Positions 45,314-54,278 of a DNA stretch of 64,000 bases are shown here, in pieces. Position numbers and translations under genes: made by a program. This stretch comes from Rufibacter tibetensis. GTDB taxonomy: Bacteria > Bacteroidota > Bacteroidia > Cytophagales > Hymenobacteraceae. The notes below the pieces were generated by a model that saw nothing but the letters and a program-made list of their open reading frames with translations, was not told where the DNA came from and searched no databases. Each line of letters opens with the position of its first letter. Position 1 is the first letter of the stretch. The stretch lies in NCBI RefSeq assembly GCF_001310085.1, contig NZ_CP012643.1, forward strand, positions 2,897,501 through 2,961,500, given 5' to 3'.

Positions 45314-45691
45314 ATGAAGAAAAATCCGCTGGAGTGGTTTGTGTTTGGCCTGAGTGTGGCCCTGATTCTGGCGCTGATGGGCTACCTGGGCGTAAAGGCC
45401 TTCGACTACCGAGACACCCCACCGGATCTTCATGTGAAGATATTTCCAGAGAAAGCGCGTTCAAACCAGAACATCCACCGGGTGGAATTGGTGAACCTGG
45501 GCGAGCAAACTGCCGAAAACGTTCTAGTGGAGATTACTTTGTACCAAGAGGGCAAAGAAATAGATAAAGCGGAATTGAGTTTCCCCTTAGCCCCTAAAGA
45601 AAGCGTGCAGGAGGCCTGGATCACGTTCAAGAAACAGAAGCATGGAAATCAGCGTATGTCGGTCCACGTGCTGGGCTATAACAAGCCATAA
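45314..45691 (+). CDS. TIGR02588-family protein
   Basis: A 125-aa protein with one N-terminal membrane helix (residues 10-32) and an extracytoplasmic beta-sandwich-like domain (HVKIFPEKARSNQNIHRVELVNLG, then WITFKKQKHGNQRMSVHVLGY). It fits TIGR02588, the partner of TIGR02587. The pair presumably forms a membrane complex of unknown function. The stop codon lies inside the long stem of the following terminator. Confidence 0.82.
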   Translation: MKKNPLEWFVFGLSVALILALMGYLGVKAFDYRDTPPDLHVKIFPEKARSNQNIHRVELVNLGEQTAENVLVEITLYQEGKEIDKAELSFPLAPKESVQEAWITFKKQKHGNQRMSVHVLGYNKP

Positions 45692-45741
45692 CCCAAGAAA
45701 CAGCTCCGTAAGGGTAATCTGCTTCTTGGGTTATGGCTTGT
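45681..45741 (+). terminator. 19-bp hairpin terminator containing the stop codon
   Basis: ACAAGCCATAACCCAAGAA pairs exactly with TTCTTGGGTTATGGCTTGT (45723-45741). The TAA stop of the TIGR02588 gene (45689-45691) is within the left arm. Confidence 0.8.
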
Positions 45742-45791
45742 GTGAAGTAGTAAGCATAGGGCAGCCTCCGGTGACGGAGAGCCGTACCTAG

Positions 45792-46259
45792 TTATTGATT
45801 TAAAAAAGGATAGTTGTATTGCAAGGGGCTCCCTAGTTGCTGCAAACGGGCAATCACTTCCATAGAGTGAGCAATCTCATTGAAATACTCTAACCGGCGA
45901 ATCAGTTGCTCTTTTAATAATACGGTGCCTTCCGGGGTACGCAGGTACGCCCGCTTGTCTTCCAGAATTCTATGCATCACCTCAGAAACACGTTTGCCTT
46001 CCTGCATGTACAGGTCATGAAACTCCACTAGGGCATCAAATCCATCTTTTGTGACACGGCACGGAAAACCAGCAACGGTAAGTACGTCACACAACAAATT
46101 CAGCTCTAAAGGCATGGTGATATTGTAGGGGGTGGTGCGCACATCTAAGCCTCTCTTGATGTAAGAGAAGATGGTTTCCAGGTTGTTTTCAAAGCGTTCG
46201 TAAAGAGCTGCTGCTTCCATGCGGTCTATGTTTAGAAGATCAGGGGCAAAAGTACACAA
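45792..46259 (-). CDS. Soluble helical protein, unknown function
   Basis: A 155-aa protein; the Met at residue 14 (MEAAALYERFENNLETIFSY) is an alternative start. The sequence is mostly helical, including YERFENNLETIFSYIKRGLDVR and LLKEQLIRRLEYFNEIAHSMEVIARLQQLG. No motif is recognised, and there is no signal peptide or membrane helix. A perfect shared-core hairpin lies upstream. Confidence 0.6.
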   Translation of the reverse strand: MCTFAPDLLNIDRMEAAALYERFENNLETIFSYIKRGLDVRTTPYNITMPLELNLLCDVLTVAGFPCRVTKDGFDALVEFHDLYMQEGKRVSEVMHRILEDKRAYLRTPEGTVLLKEQLIRRLEYFNEIAHSMEVIARLQQLGSPLQYNYPFLNQ

Positions 46260-46309
46260 TGCGCTACTCTTTTACACCACCCACTTTTGCCTTAAGATTG
46301 GAGTGAATT

Positions 46310-46347
46310 CATTTCATGGCCGATTTCTGGAAAATGGCCATGAAATG
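46310..46347 (-). repeat. Perfect-arm palindrome with degenerate GCCTGTTTT core
   Basis: CATTTCATGGCC/GGCCATGAAATG (12 bp, perfect) enclose GATTTCTGGAAAAT. It lies upstream of the gene ending at 45792 and downstream of the MoxR gene, about 110 bp from the next copy. Confidence 0.65.
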
Positions 46348-46452
46348 ATTACAGGGTTAGTTTTATTTTAAACTCCTGTAAAGCGTTTCCTAATTGAGTA
46401 GTTGTTTCTCCACATAGATAGAAACAAGTGGCGCTTCAATGAAGGAGATACG

Positions 46453-46494
46453 CTTTTGTTTTGGATCTGTTTTCAGGAAAACAGGCAGAAAAGA
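46453..46494 (-). repeat. GCCTGTTTT-core palindrome next to the moxR stop
   Basis: A perfect core CTGTTTTCAGGAAAACAG (46467-46484) is flanked by CTTTT and GAAAAG (46489 on). It sits just before the MoxR stop on the minus strand, where it may contribute to termination. Confidence 0.6.
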
Positions 46495-46496
46495 GA

Positions 46497-47462
46497 TTAC
46501 AACAAACCTTTAATGATTTGCTCTACGGTGATGCCTTCAGCCTCAGCCTTGAAATTTCGTACCAAACGGTGACGCAGAATAGGAACTGCTACCGCCTGCA
46601 CATCTTCAATATCTGGGGAGTACTTTCCTCTGATCAAAGCGTTGCATTTGGCTCCCATGATCAGGTGCTGAGATGCCCGGGGACCAGCGCCCCATTCCAG
46701 GTATTGGTTTGTTTGCGGTCCGGCCATGGCGGTGTCAGGACGGGTTTTGTGCACCAGTTTCACGGCGTATTCCACCACATTATCCGTCACAGGAACGCGG
46801 CGCACCAACTGCTGGAAGGCTGTGATCTCATCGGCGTGTAAAACGACAGATGGGGTGTGCCTGCGGTCACCGGTGGTGTTTTTCACAATCTGTAGTTCTG
46901 CCTCATAAGAAGGGTAGGAGAGCGAGATGTGGAACATGAAGCGGTCTAGCTGCGCCTCAGGCAATGGATAGGTTCCTTCCTGTTCAATGGGGTTTTGGGT
47001 AGCCAGCACGAAGAACGGACGCGGCAACTTGTAATTATGGCCAGCCACCGTCACCGAATATTCCTGCATCGCCTCCAGAAGCGCTGCCTGGGTTTTAGGC
47101 GGCGTCCGGTTGATTTCATCAGCTAGCACAATGTTGGCAAACACCGGGCCTTGCACAAACTGGAACTGGCGGTTATTATCTAAGGTCTCAGACCCCAGAA
47201 TGTCAGAGGGCATTAAGTCTGGCGTGAACTGTACCCGGTTAAACGATAGATCCAGAGAGTTGGAAATGGTCTGGATCAGGAGCGTTTTGGCTAAGCCCGG
47301 TACACCTACCAAAAGACAATGCCCCTGACAAAAAACGGCAGTCAGCACCAGTTTCACCACTTCCTCCTGACCAATTATGGTCTGGGAGATCTCATCGGTT
47401 AAACGCTTATAAGCATGGTGAAGCGCATCTGCAGCTTCTTTGTCAGAGGCAAAGGGAGGCAT
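46497..47462 (-). CDS. MoxR-family AAA+ ATPase
   Basis: A 321-aa AAA+ chaperone-like ATPase. Walker A GVPGLAKT (residues about 58-65), Walker B VLADEINR (about 110-117), and the sensor region FVLATQNPIEQEGTYPLPEAQLDRF define the MoxR group, which helps assemble or metallate partner proteins. It is the last of a three-gene envelope operon with two parvulin-type isomerases, 12 bp after the SurA-like gene, suggesting a role in envelope protein maturation. The VWA-domain partner usual for MoxR is not in the window. Confidence 0.9.
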   Translation of the reverse strand: MPPFASDKEAADALHHAYKRLTDEISQTIIGQEEVVKLVLTAVFCQGHCLLVGVPGLAKTLLIQTISNSLDLSFNRVQFTPDLMPSDILGSETLDNNRQFQFVQGPVFANIVLADEINRTPPKTQAALLEAMQEYSVTVAGHNYKLPRPFFVLATQNPIEQEGTYPLPEAQLDRFMFHISLSYPSYEAELQIVKNTTGDRRHTPSVVLHADEITAFQQLVRRVPVTDNVVEYAVKLVHKTRPDTAMAGPQTNQYLEWGAGPRASQHLIMGAKCNALIRGKYSPDIEDVQAVAVPILRHRLVRNFKAEAEGITVEQIIKGLL

Positions 47463-47474
47463 AGAAGGGGAAGA

Positions 47475-48836
47475 TTAGTCGTCTAAACTACAGGTTTTAA
47501 AATCAGGCACTATGTCAACAAACACAGTGTCTTTGTTTTTCTCAAACCACTCCGAAATCGCTCTATTGCGCTTATCGGCCAGGGCCGCCGCTGCAATTTT
47601 CTGGTAGTCATCACGCAGGTTCGCCTGGTGCGGAGGGGTTTTAGATTTAAGATAAAGGATACGAAGCGCTTCTTTGCCATCTTCGGTACGGTACGGCAGC
47701 GGCGGGCTGATAGAACCTACCTGCATGGTATCAATCACGAAGAAGATAGAAGGGTCTAATTTGTCTACCGGAATGTACGTGGTAGGGCTGTTTGGCAAGG
47801 TGATCATCCCGCCATTGCCTTTGGTAGCCATGTCATCTGAAAAGTCTTTGGCAGCTTTGGCAAAAGACAGAGTATCTTTCATGATAAGCGCCCTGATGCT
47901 GTCCAGTTGATGTGTGGTTAGCTGCACGTCTACCTGAGCCGTGGCAGGTTTGATGAGAATATGGCGAGTATTGAACTCTTCGCCCCGGCGCTCCAGCAAC
48001 TGAATGATGTGGAAACCGAACATAGACTCAATTACCGGAGAGGTTTCACCAGGCTGTAATTTCAACGCAGCAGCCTCGTATTCTGGTACCAACTCCCGTT
48101 TCTTGAAGAAACCAAGTTCTCCGCCCTGTGCTCCTGACCCTGGGTCCTGAGAATATTGACGGGCCAACGCCGCGAAATCTTCACCAGCTAGAATACGCTT
48201 CCGGATTCCCTCCAGCTGCTCTCTGGCGGCTTGCTTTTGGGCAGTTCCAATCTGGGCAATTTTCACAATCTGGCCTACTTCCACTTCAGTGGAGAAGTAA
48301 GGCAAGCTGTCTTTGGGAATACGGTTGAAGTATTGTTGCACCTCTTTAGGCGTTACCTTCATTTTGCCGGAAATCTCACGCTCCATTTTCTGAACCGTTA
48401 GCTGCTCTTTCAAACTTCTGCGAAGATCATTTCTGATCTCGCTCATAGGCTTGTTATAGTAGGCTTCCAGTTTTTCCTGGCTCCCTATTTGGGCAACAAA
48501 TTGATTTAAACGGCCGTCTAATTCAGCGTTGATGGTGTTTTCCTCCACAATGACAGAGTCCACTTCGGCACGGGCCAAAAGGAGTTTGTTCTGTACCAGT
48601 GAACGCAGAATCTCGCAACGCAGGTTAGGTGATTTGTATCCTTGCCCCACGGCATTGGCATGCTGAAACTCCAGTTCTGAGCGTAAAATGATATGGCCTC
48701 CTACTTTTGCCACAATGTTGTCTATCAGCGTGGCCTGCTGGGCTTCTGCCCGTTGCGTAAAGCAAGCTAAAACGCAGACCAGAAGAAGGCACTTAAAAAA
48801 AGAAGAAAAAGAAATCCTGATTTTCATGTTATTCAA
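47475..48836 (-). CDS. SurA-like periplasmic peptidyl-prolyl isomerase
   Basis: A 453-aa periplasmic chaperone with a signal peptide (residues 1-32, ending QRAEA). The SurA-type N-terminal helical region (IDNIVAKVGGHIILRSELEFQ) is followed by two parvulin domains: PYFSTEVEVGQIVKIA-...-GGELGFFKKRELVPEYEAAALKLQPGE, and EEFNTRHILIKPA-...-GNGGMITLP. SurA folds outer-membrane proteins. It lies between a parvulin lipoprotein gene and moxR, on one minus-strand unit. Confidence 0.9.
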   Translation of the reverse strand: MNNMKIRISFSSFFKCLLLVCVLACFTQRAEAQQATLIDNIVAKVGGHIILRSELEFQHANAVGQGYKSPNLRCEILRSLVQNKLLLARAEVDSVIVEENTINAELDGRLNQFVAQIGSQEKLEAYYNKPMSEIRNDLRRSLKEQLTVQKMEREISGKMKVTPKEVQQYFNRIPKDSLPYFSTEVEVGQIVKIAQIGTAQKQAAREQLEGIRKRILAGEDFAALARQYSQDPGSGAQGGELGFFKKRELVPEYEAAALKLQPGETSPVIESMFGFHIIQLLERRGEEFNTRHILIKPATAQVDVQLTTHQLDSIRALIMKDTLSFAKAAKDFSDDMATKGNGGMITLPNSPTTYIPVDKLDPSIFFVIDTMQVGSISPPLPYRTEDGKEALRILYLKSKTPPHQANLRDDYQKIAAAALADKRNRAISEWFEKNKDTVFVDIVPDFKTCSLDD

Positions 48837-48938
48837 TATAGCGGTTGCTTTCTATAGAACCGCTTCTCTTGCAAAATAGTATAGTCGCGAACAGACAAAG
48901 CTAGGTAAACAGCTTCATTAAAAGAAACTTCTGCCAGC

Positions 48939-51224
48939 TTACTTCTTGATAAGCTTCTGCACTTCTGTCTGGTTTACACTAATTGGGTATTTCTGACGCA
49001 GTTCCTTGATCCATTCCTGCTCCAGGTAAGTCTGGTAGTCTGAGATGGCCGCACCACGGGTTTCGTTTAGCTTCTTAGGGCCAGGCGGGTCAACGCGGTC
49101 AATCTTAACTAGGATAGATCTGCCGTCCTGCGTGAGGTTGTACGTACCCGGTTTCCAGGTTACTCCGTCCAGTATCTTGTTTTCACCACGCTGGAATTTG
49201 CGGGAGGTTACCTGCAGGGCCAATGGGTTACGCTGGTTCAGGTTCTCGGCCAGGGCCTGCACATCAGACGTGTAGGTTCTTACAGAAACACGGCGGGTAC
49301 CAATGGCTTCCTGTGAGGCTGGTACTATCTGGATTTTATCCGCTTCCATCCCTTTTTGCTGAAGGTAGGCCTTCACAGCAGAAGCCCGGCGGGCAGGTAA
49401 GGTAGAGTTTCTGCGGTTTGCGCTTTCGCGGGCATCCATGGATCCGGTAAGTTCCAGGGTGATGGTGCTATCTGCTTGTGTGCCGACAACTAATTGGTCT
49501 AATTGAGCCATTGCGGCTTTGCTAAGTGTGCTGTTGCCTGAAGTAAACAAGACATCCATTGGTTTGTTCCTGATTGACTGGAACTTCCCGGCCCGCATCA
49601 GGGACTGTGCCTCTGCCAAAACAGTAGGGTTAGCTGCACTTAGGATGGTAGCCTGAGCACGTTCTCCCCACATGTATTTGTCCTGGTTCGCCTCAAAAAA
49701 TGCTTTTAGGCCTACCGTGTCTTCCACTGCTTTGGCCCATACTTTCTCTTCCATTAACTGGAACAACAGTATACCGTCATGGTACTCGTTTACCAGCATT
49801 TTGTAGTCTTGGTGTTTTTCTTCCAGATGTTCACGCTCATAGTCAAAGAGGCTGGTTTCCACAAACTTGTCATACAGCAGGTTCATGGCATGGGCCGGAG
49901 AAGCATTCTGGCGCGAACGTTGATTGGCCTCTATGTAAGTAGCAAAGCTGCCTACTGTAAACGGCTGCCCGTTGATGGTGAAAAGGGTAGCCGTGGGCAG
50001 GTTCTTCGGCTCAGCGGGAACATTGAATTTCCATTTGCCAGCCAACAGGGTAGAGTCAGCTAATTTTAAAACTGCTTCTTTGATGGAAGGGTTTTCCTGG
50101 AACTTGTTCTCGGTTTTGATGCGACGCAGGAACGCGGCTTTATTTAGTTCAGATCGGGAGTCTTTCGCGATTCGGTTCCGCAGCGAGGCTTCCATCTCTT
50201 CATAAGTTGGAAGTTCTTTGCGTTCCAGTAATTTGATGATGTGCCACCCATATACAGTTTGCACAGGAGGCGTAATGGCACCTGGCTTAGCCAAGGCAAA
50301 AGCTGACTCCTCAAAGGAAGGAATCATGCGTCCGGTACCAAACCACGGAAGTTCTCCGCCATTGTCAGCTGAGGCTGCGTCTTCAGAGAATTGGGAGGTG
50401 AGTTTGTTCCAGTCTTCCTTGCGGAGCACCCGGCTGTAGATTTCGTCTATTTTCTTCTTGGCGGCCAGGGAGTCTGCTTTGGGTAAACCCTGTTGGGCTC
50501 TCACCATGATGTGGGCCACCCGTATCTCGCCCTGGGCCGGACGTACTTCGTTTACTTTTATGATGTGGTAGCCAAAACGGGTTCTTACCGGTTGAGAGAT
50601 TTGCCCCTCCGGTGTGTTGAAGGCCGCGTTCTCAAACGGATAGACCATTTGCAGGGCGGTGAAATAACCCAGGTTACCATTGTTCTCCCTTGCCGATGGG
50701 TCTTCTGAGAAACGTTGGGCCAATGACTCAAACGAGGCACCGTTTATGGCTTGCTGCCGCAGGTCAGTGATTTTTTGGTAGGCTGCCAACGTGTCTTTAG
50801 GGTCAGCCTCCATGTCTACTGAGATCAGAATGTGCGTGGCATTTACTTCTTTCTTCAGGCGCTCATAAGCTTCGCGTACCAGTTGATCAGTGACACTTTT
50901 CTCGGTGAGGAAAGGTTGGGCTAATTGTTCTTTGTAACCGCTGAGTTCTGATTTAAATGCCTGCGTAGTGTCCAGACCCCGGCTCTTGGCTTCTGCCACC
51001 TTCAGTTTGAAATTGGTGTACAGATCCAGGTACTCGTTTACACTGGCGTTGGAGAAAGCACTGTCTCCGGTGCTGTTGTTTTTCTCATATACATAGGCAA
51101 ACTCAGAAACAGGAACTTTTTCTGGGCCAATGGTGAGAAGAACAGGTTCAGCGGCCTTTTTAGGGGAGGTGCACTGGAAAAGGAGCAGGGCACTTAGGCC
51201 CACATACAAAGAAGAAACTCGCAT
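48939..51224 (-). CDS. Lipoprotein with parvulin domains and OmpA-like C-terminal region
   Basis: A 761-aa protein starting at 51224 (MRVSSLYVGLSALLLFQCTS), where a lipobox FQC gives a lipoprotein; the longer frame to 51278 adds 18 residues and spoils the signal. Two parvulin domains lie at about residues 125-235 and 240-345 (GNLGYFTALQMVYPFE and GGELPWFGTGRMIPSFE). Near 590-670 an OmpA-like segment (ELTGSMDARESANRRNSTLPARRASAVKAYL) resembles peptidoglycan-binding OmpA domains in degraded form. A folding factor held at the outer membrane is inferred. Confidence 0.85.
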   Translation of the reverse strand: MRVSSLYVGLSALLLFQCTSPKKAAEPVLLTIGPEKVPVSEFAYVYEKNNSTGDSAFSNASVNEYLDLYTNFKLKVAEAKSRGLDTTQAFKSELSGYKEQLAQPFLTEKSVTDQLVREAYERLKKEVNATHILISVDMEADPKDTLAAYQKITDLRQQAINGASFESLAQRFSEDPSARENNGNLGYFTALQMVYPFENAAFNTPEGQISQPVRTRFGYHIIKVNEVRPAQGEIRVAHIMVRAQQGLPKADSLAAKKKIDEIYSRVLRKEDWNKLTSQFSEDAASADNGGELPWFGTGRMIPSFEESAFALAKPGAITPPVQTVYGWHIIKLLERKELPTYEEMEASLRNRIAKDSRSELNKAAFLRRIKTENKFQENPSIKEAVLKLADSTLLAGKWKFNVPAEPKNLPTATLFTINGQPFTVGSFATYIEANQRSRQNASPAHAMNLLYDKFVETSLFDYEREHLEEKHQDYKMLVNEYHDGILLFQLMEEKVWAKAVEDTVGLKAFFEANQDKYMWGERAQATILSAANPTVLAEAQSLMRAGKFQSIRNKPMDVLFTSGNSTLSKAAMAQLDQLVVGTQADSTITLELTGSMDARESANRRNSTLPARRASAVKAYLQQKGMEADKIQIVPASQEAIGTRRVSVRTYTSDVQALAENLNQRNPLALQVTSRKFQRGENKILDGVTWKPGTYNLTQDGRSILVKIDRVDPPGPKKLNETRGAAISDYQTYLEQEWIKELRQKYPISVNQTEVQKLIKK

Positions 51225-51358
51225 AGGTGTTAGCAAAATGCAGGTGCTAGGGGAAATGGGTCCCCTAACTGTATGCAATTTTACTCATTTTTTTGGAGAG
51301 AACAGGCTACTATTGAAAAACATAGTGCCAGTAAAGCGGGAGAGAAAAACTTCCGCTC

Positions 51359-51396
51359 CGTTTCAGGCATCTTTTGCTCAAAACAGGCCTGAAACG
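51359..51396. terminator. Hairpin, GCCTGTTTT-core family, with T tail on the plus strand
   Basis: CGTTTCAGGC/GCCTGAAACG, a 10-bp perfect stem, encloses ATCTTTTGCTCAAAACAG, followed on the plus strand by TTTTTTATT. It lies beyond the 3' end of the RsbW-like gene, upstream of the parvulin lipoprotein, so it may terminate the partner-switching unit. Confidence 0.7.
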
Positions 51397-51431
51397 TTTT
51401 TTATTGTGTTGAAAGGGAAAAATACTTAGGG

Positions 51432-51848
51432 CTACGCCAAGTACTTATGCAGCCGGCAAATGTTATTTGAGCCTTGTACACTGTACTCCACCTTGTCCAT
51501 GATACGTTTTACCAATGCCACACCCACGCCGCCTTTTTTACGAACCTTGATATTCTCTTCAATATCAGGTTCAATGTAGTTATCCAGATTGAAAGGAATG
51601 CCGGTATCTTCCAGTTCTATCACAATTTCTTTCTTATTGTAGTAGATGGTTAGACAAAGGTTTTTCCGGCTGTCTTCCTTGTTGGAATGGATGATCAGAT
51701 TGGCGCAGATCTCGTCTACGGACAAAACAATTTGGTTTAACAGGATATCAGACAAATGCGCAGGAGTTAGCGTATCCGCCACAAAAGCGCGGATAACTTT
51801 AAGATTTTCCCTGTCGCAACTGACCCGGATCTTGTTAGTCATTGGCAA
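51432..51848 (-). CDS. RsbW-like anti-sigma/switch kinase (HATPase_c)
   Basis: A 138-aa GHKL-fold protein: N box LSVDEICANLIIHS (about residues 42-55), G1 box EDTGIPFN, and G2 box KGGVGVALVKRIMD. Such kinases phosphorylate a STAS antagonist and bind a target, classically a sigma factor. The start overlaps the STAS gene by 14 bp. It completes a switch module with the phosphatase upstream. No sigma-B-type gene is next to it, so its target is unknown. Confidence 0.88.
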   Translation of the reverse strand: MPMTNKIRVSCDRENLKVIRAFVADTLTPAHLSDILLNQIVLSVDEICANLIIHSNKEDSRKNLCLTIYYNKKEIVIELEDTGIPFNLDNYIEPDIEENIKVRKKGGVGVALVKRIMDKVEYSVQGSNNICRLHKYLA

Positions 51849-52173
51849 TGGTCACAGCTTCTTCATAAGAAGAGACAATGGTCATTAACAGATCCAAGCC
51901 TAGAATCTCAAACACATTGCGCACCTTTTCCTGCATGTTAAAGAAAATCAGCTTAATCTGGGCATCTTCAAAACGCTGCAAGTGCGAGATGAATACCCCT
52001 AAACCAGCAGAGGAGATGTAGTTAAGGTTCTTGCAATCCACTAAGATCTTACCAAACATCATGATGCTGGGATTGGAAAGTTCTTCATCCAACAATACAG
52101 AGGAGCTGGCGTCTAATTCACCATCTAAACTGATGGTGATGGTGTTGTCTGTGATAGTATGTTTTATTTTCAT
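51835..52173 (-). CDS. STAS-domain anti-sigma factor antagonist (RsbV/SpoIIAA-like)
   Basis: A 112-aa single STAS domain. The phosphorylation site is in NYISSAGLGVF, with S55 aligning with SpoIIAA Ser58. When unphosphorylated it would bind the RsbW-like kinase and free its target. It lies 20 bp after the phosphatase gene and overlaps the kinase gene by 14 bp. Confidence 0.9.
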   Translation of the reverse strand: MKIKHTITDNTITISLDGELDASSSVLLDEELSNPSIMMFGKILVDCKNLNYISSAGLGVFISHLQRFEDAQIKLIFFNMQEKVRNVFEILGLDLLMTIVSSYEEAVTIAND

Positions 52174-52193
52174 CGTGCTTCTTTACGAATCAT

Positions 52194-54278
52194 CTATTTA
52201 ATAGGTTGACGGTGTTTAAACTTGATCACGAGCAAGGTTTGGTCATCATGCAGGATGTCACTACTGAAGTCATTGACATCATTGATGATAGCGCTCTTTA
52301 TGTCCTCGGCCTCTAAGTGATACGTTTGCGAAAGCATGTATTTCAGGCGTTCTTCCCCGTATTCATCTTGCCGGGTGTTCCGGGCTTCCACTATCCCATC
52401 GGTATAAATGACCATTACGTCATTAGGGTTGTAGTCATAGTGCAACCGGTGGATGCGCTTGGCATAGGTCTTGTCCCGAATTATGCCCAGGCCTAACCCT
52501 TCTGTTTGAAAATAGAACGTATCTTCCATCATAGAGTTGTAGTAAAGCGTGTGGCAATGACCCGCCCGCGCAAAAGACACCCCTTGCATTTCGTAATCTA
52601 TGATGTACAGCGCCGAGGTGATGAAGGACGTTCTTTCCAGGCAGCGGCTCAAGGCACTATTGGCCTGTACCATGAACTCATCGGGCAATAAGTCCTGCTG
52701 CATAAGGCCATGGAAAATACCTTTCATCTGAGCCATGTGAAAGGCCGCGGAAATTCCTTTTCCAGACACGTCACCAATAATAATAGCGATGCGTGATTTG
52801 CTTAGTTGCAGGTAGTCGTAGAAGTCGCCGCCTACTTCTTTGGCTGCCTGCGAGTACGTGCTAATGTCAAACCAAGTATCAGTGGGGAATGTCTTAGGAT
52901 TCAGGCGATCCTGTACCAGCGTCGCGATTTTGAGTTCTTCTTTGTAGCGCTCATTCTGGAGAGATTCCTGCATGAGGCGCAGGTTCTCAATAGTGAGCAC
53001 TGTCTGGTTTGCGAAAGACTGTACCACGCTGATGGTATCTAAGTCAAAGCCTTGCTCAATCTCCAGCAAAAGGTACAGATACCCGTACCGGCGCTTGATG
53101 GAAAACAGCGGGACCACCAGCAAGGAGTTGAAGGAGCTGTTGAGGCTTTTAAATACCGGGTCCAGGTTCAGGTCTCCGTTTACGTACACATTGTCTGCCG
53201 CAGCTTTGTCCTGCTCATGCGCCCGCATCAGCATTTCTTTCATCAAAGCCTGTACTTGGGTGTCAACCGGGTTGCCGGTAGAATGGGAGGTGTCTAGGTG
53301 CGTTTGTTCCCCAATTTCCAGCCAGGCCGCGTCAGCCCCAGTGGCCTTGATGGCGCTTTCGAACAACATGTTGTACACCTCTTCTTCGCTCTGGCCTTGC
53401 TGAATGGTATGGCTTAGTCGTTGGAAACTCAGGAGGTCAGCGTTTTTTTGCTCAAATACCCGGGAAGTTGGTAAGCTGAAAAGTGCCACCAGCAAAGAGG
53501 CCAGGGCATACAAAAGCACAAATCCCAGGGTGACCACAATGAAGGGGTTGTAGATATAAGAAATATCTGCTACCAGTTCAGGCGAGTCATGGAAAATGTG
53601 AAGTAATTTGGCGAACAGCACGCCTGACGCCAACACAGCCGTTAACAGGAAAATACTACCCCACTTCTTATCAAGGGTCAGGAAAGCAATCCAACGCTGA
53701 TGAACACACATGTAGAGGCCATAGACTAGCAGGAGGCTTATGTCTATGGTAAGGAACACATAGTCTAGAAATTTCTCACCGAAAAGCGGCACTATCAAAG
53801 AAAGGTATACCAGAATCTCAAACCATTTCCATTGACTTTGAACGTCTTTGGTTTTGTGGTAGAGGATAAACTGCCGCCAGGTGTAGAAAGCTTTCGCTAA
53901 GAAATACACCAACAACCCGAAAAGCACCTGATAGAAAACATCCAGCAGGTAAGGGTTAGTGATCCAGTATTGATTAAAGCTAGGATAGGCAAGGTAAAAG
54001 ATTAGGCAGGCATACGCTCCCAGGCCACCTTTCACAAAAAGGCCCCAAAGCGGTGATGTGAACTCCGCACTGCGTTGAATCGGTACATTTTCCCGCTGAT
54101 ACAGGAACGCAGAAAGGATAAAAATAACTGAAAGCAGGTAATTCAGATACGAGATGCCTGAATTGGTTTCTCCCTCAAATCCCTGGCGGGCCAATAATAA
54201 AATGTTCACCAACAGCAGCACCCAGCTCACGCTTCCGGTAAAAAGACATAATCGTTTTATCCTTGTGTTTAGGGGCAT
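52194..54278 (-). CDS. SpoIIE-type PP2C phosphatase with multi-helix membrane sensor and GAF domain
   Basis: A 694-aa protein: about eight membrane helices in residues 1-275, a GAF domain (about 290-440, SEEEVYNMLFESAIKATGADAAWLEIG onward), and a C-terminal PP2C/SpoIIE phosphatase with AAKEVGGDFYDY, GDVSGKGISAAF and YTDGIVEA metal and catalytic motifs. It would dephosphorylate the adjacent STAS protein in response to a membrane or GAF-sensed signal, as RsbU does. First gene of the three-gene partner-switching unit. Confidence 0.9.
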   Translation of the reverse strand: MPLNTRIKRLCLFTGSVSWVLLLVNILLLARQGFEGETNSGISYLNYLLSVIFILSAFLYQRENVPIQRSAEFTSPLWGLFVKGGLGAYACLIFYLAYPSFNQYWITNPYLLDVFYQVLFGLLVYFLAKAFYTWRQFILYHKTKDVQSQWKWFEILVYLSLIVPLFGEKFLDYVFLTIDISLLLVYGLYMCVHQRWIAFLTLDKKWGSIFLLTAVLASGVLFAKLLHIFHDSPELVADISYIYNPFIVVTLGFVLLYALASLLVALFSLPTSRVFEQKNADLLSFQRLSHTIQQGQSEEEVYNMLFESAIKATGADAAWLEIGEQTHLDTSHSTGNPVDTQVQALMKEMLMRAHEQDKAAADNVYVNGDLNLDPVFKSLNSSFNSLLVVPLFSIKRRYGYLYLLLEIEQGFDLDTISVVQSFANQTVLTIENLRLMQESLQNERYKEELKIATLVQDRLNPKTFPTDTWFDISTYSQAAKEVGGDFYDYLQLSKSRIAIIIGDVSGKGISAAFHMAQMKGIFHGLMQQDLLPDEFMVQANSALSRCLERTSFITSALYIIDYEMQGVSFARAGHCHTLYYNSMMEDTFYFQTEGLGLGIIRDKTYAKRIHRLHYDYNPNDVMVIYTDGIVEARNTRQDEYGEERLKYMLSQTYHLEAEDIKSAIINDVNDFSSDILHDDQTLLVIKFKHRQPIK

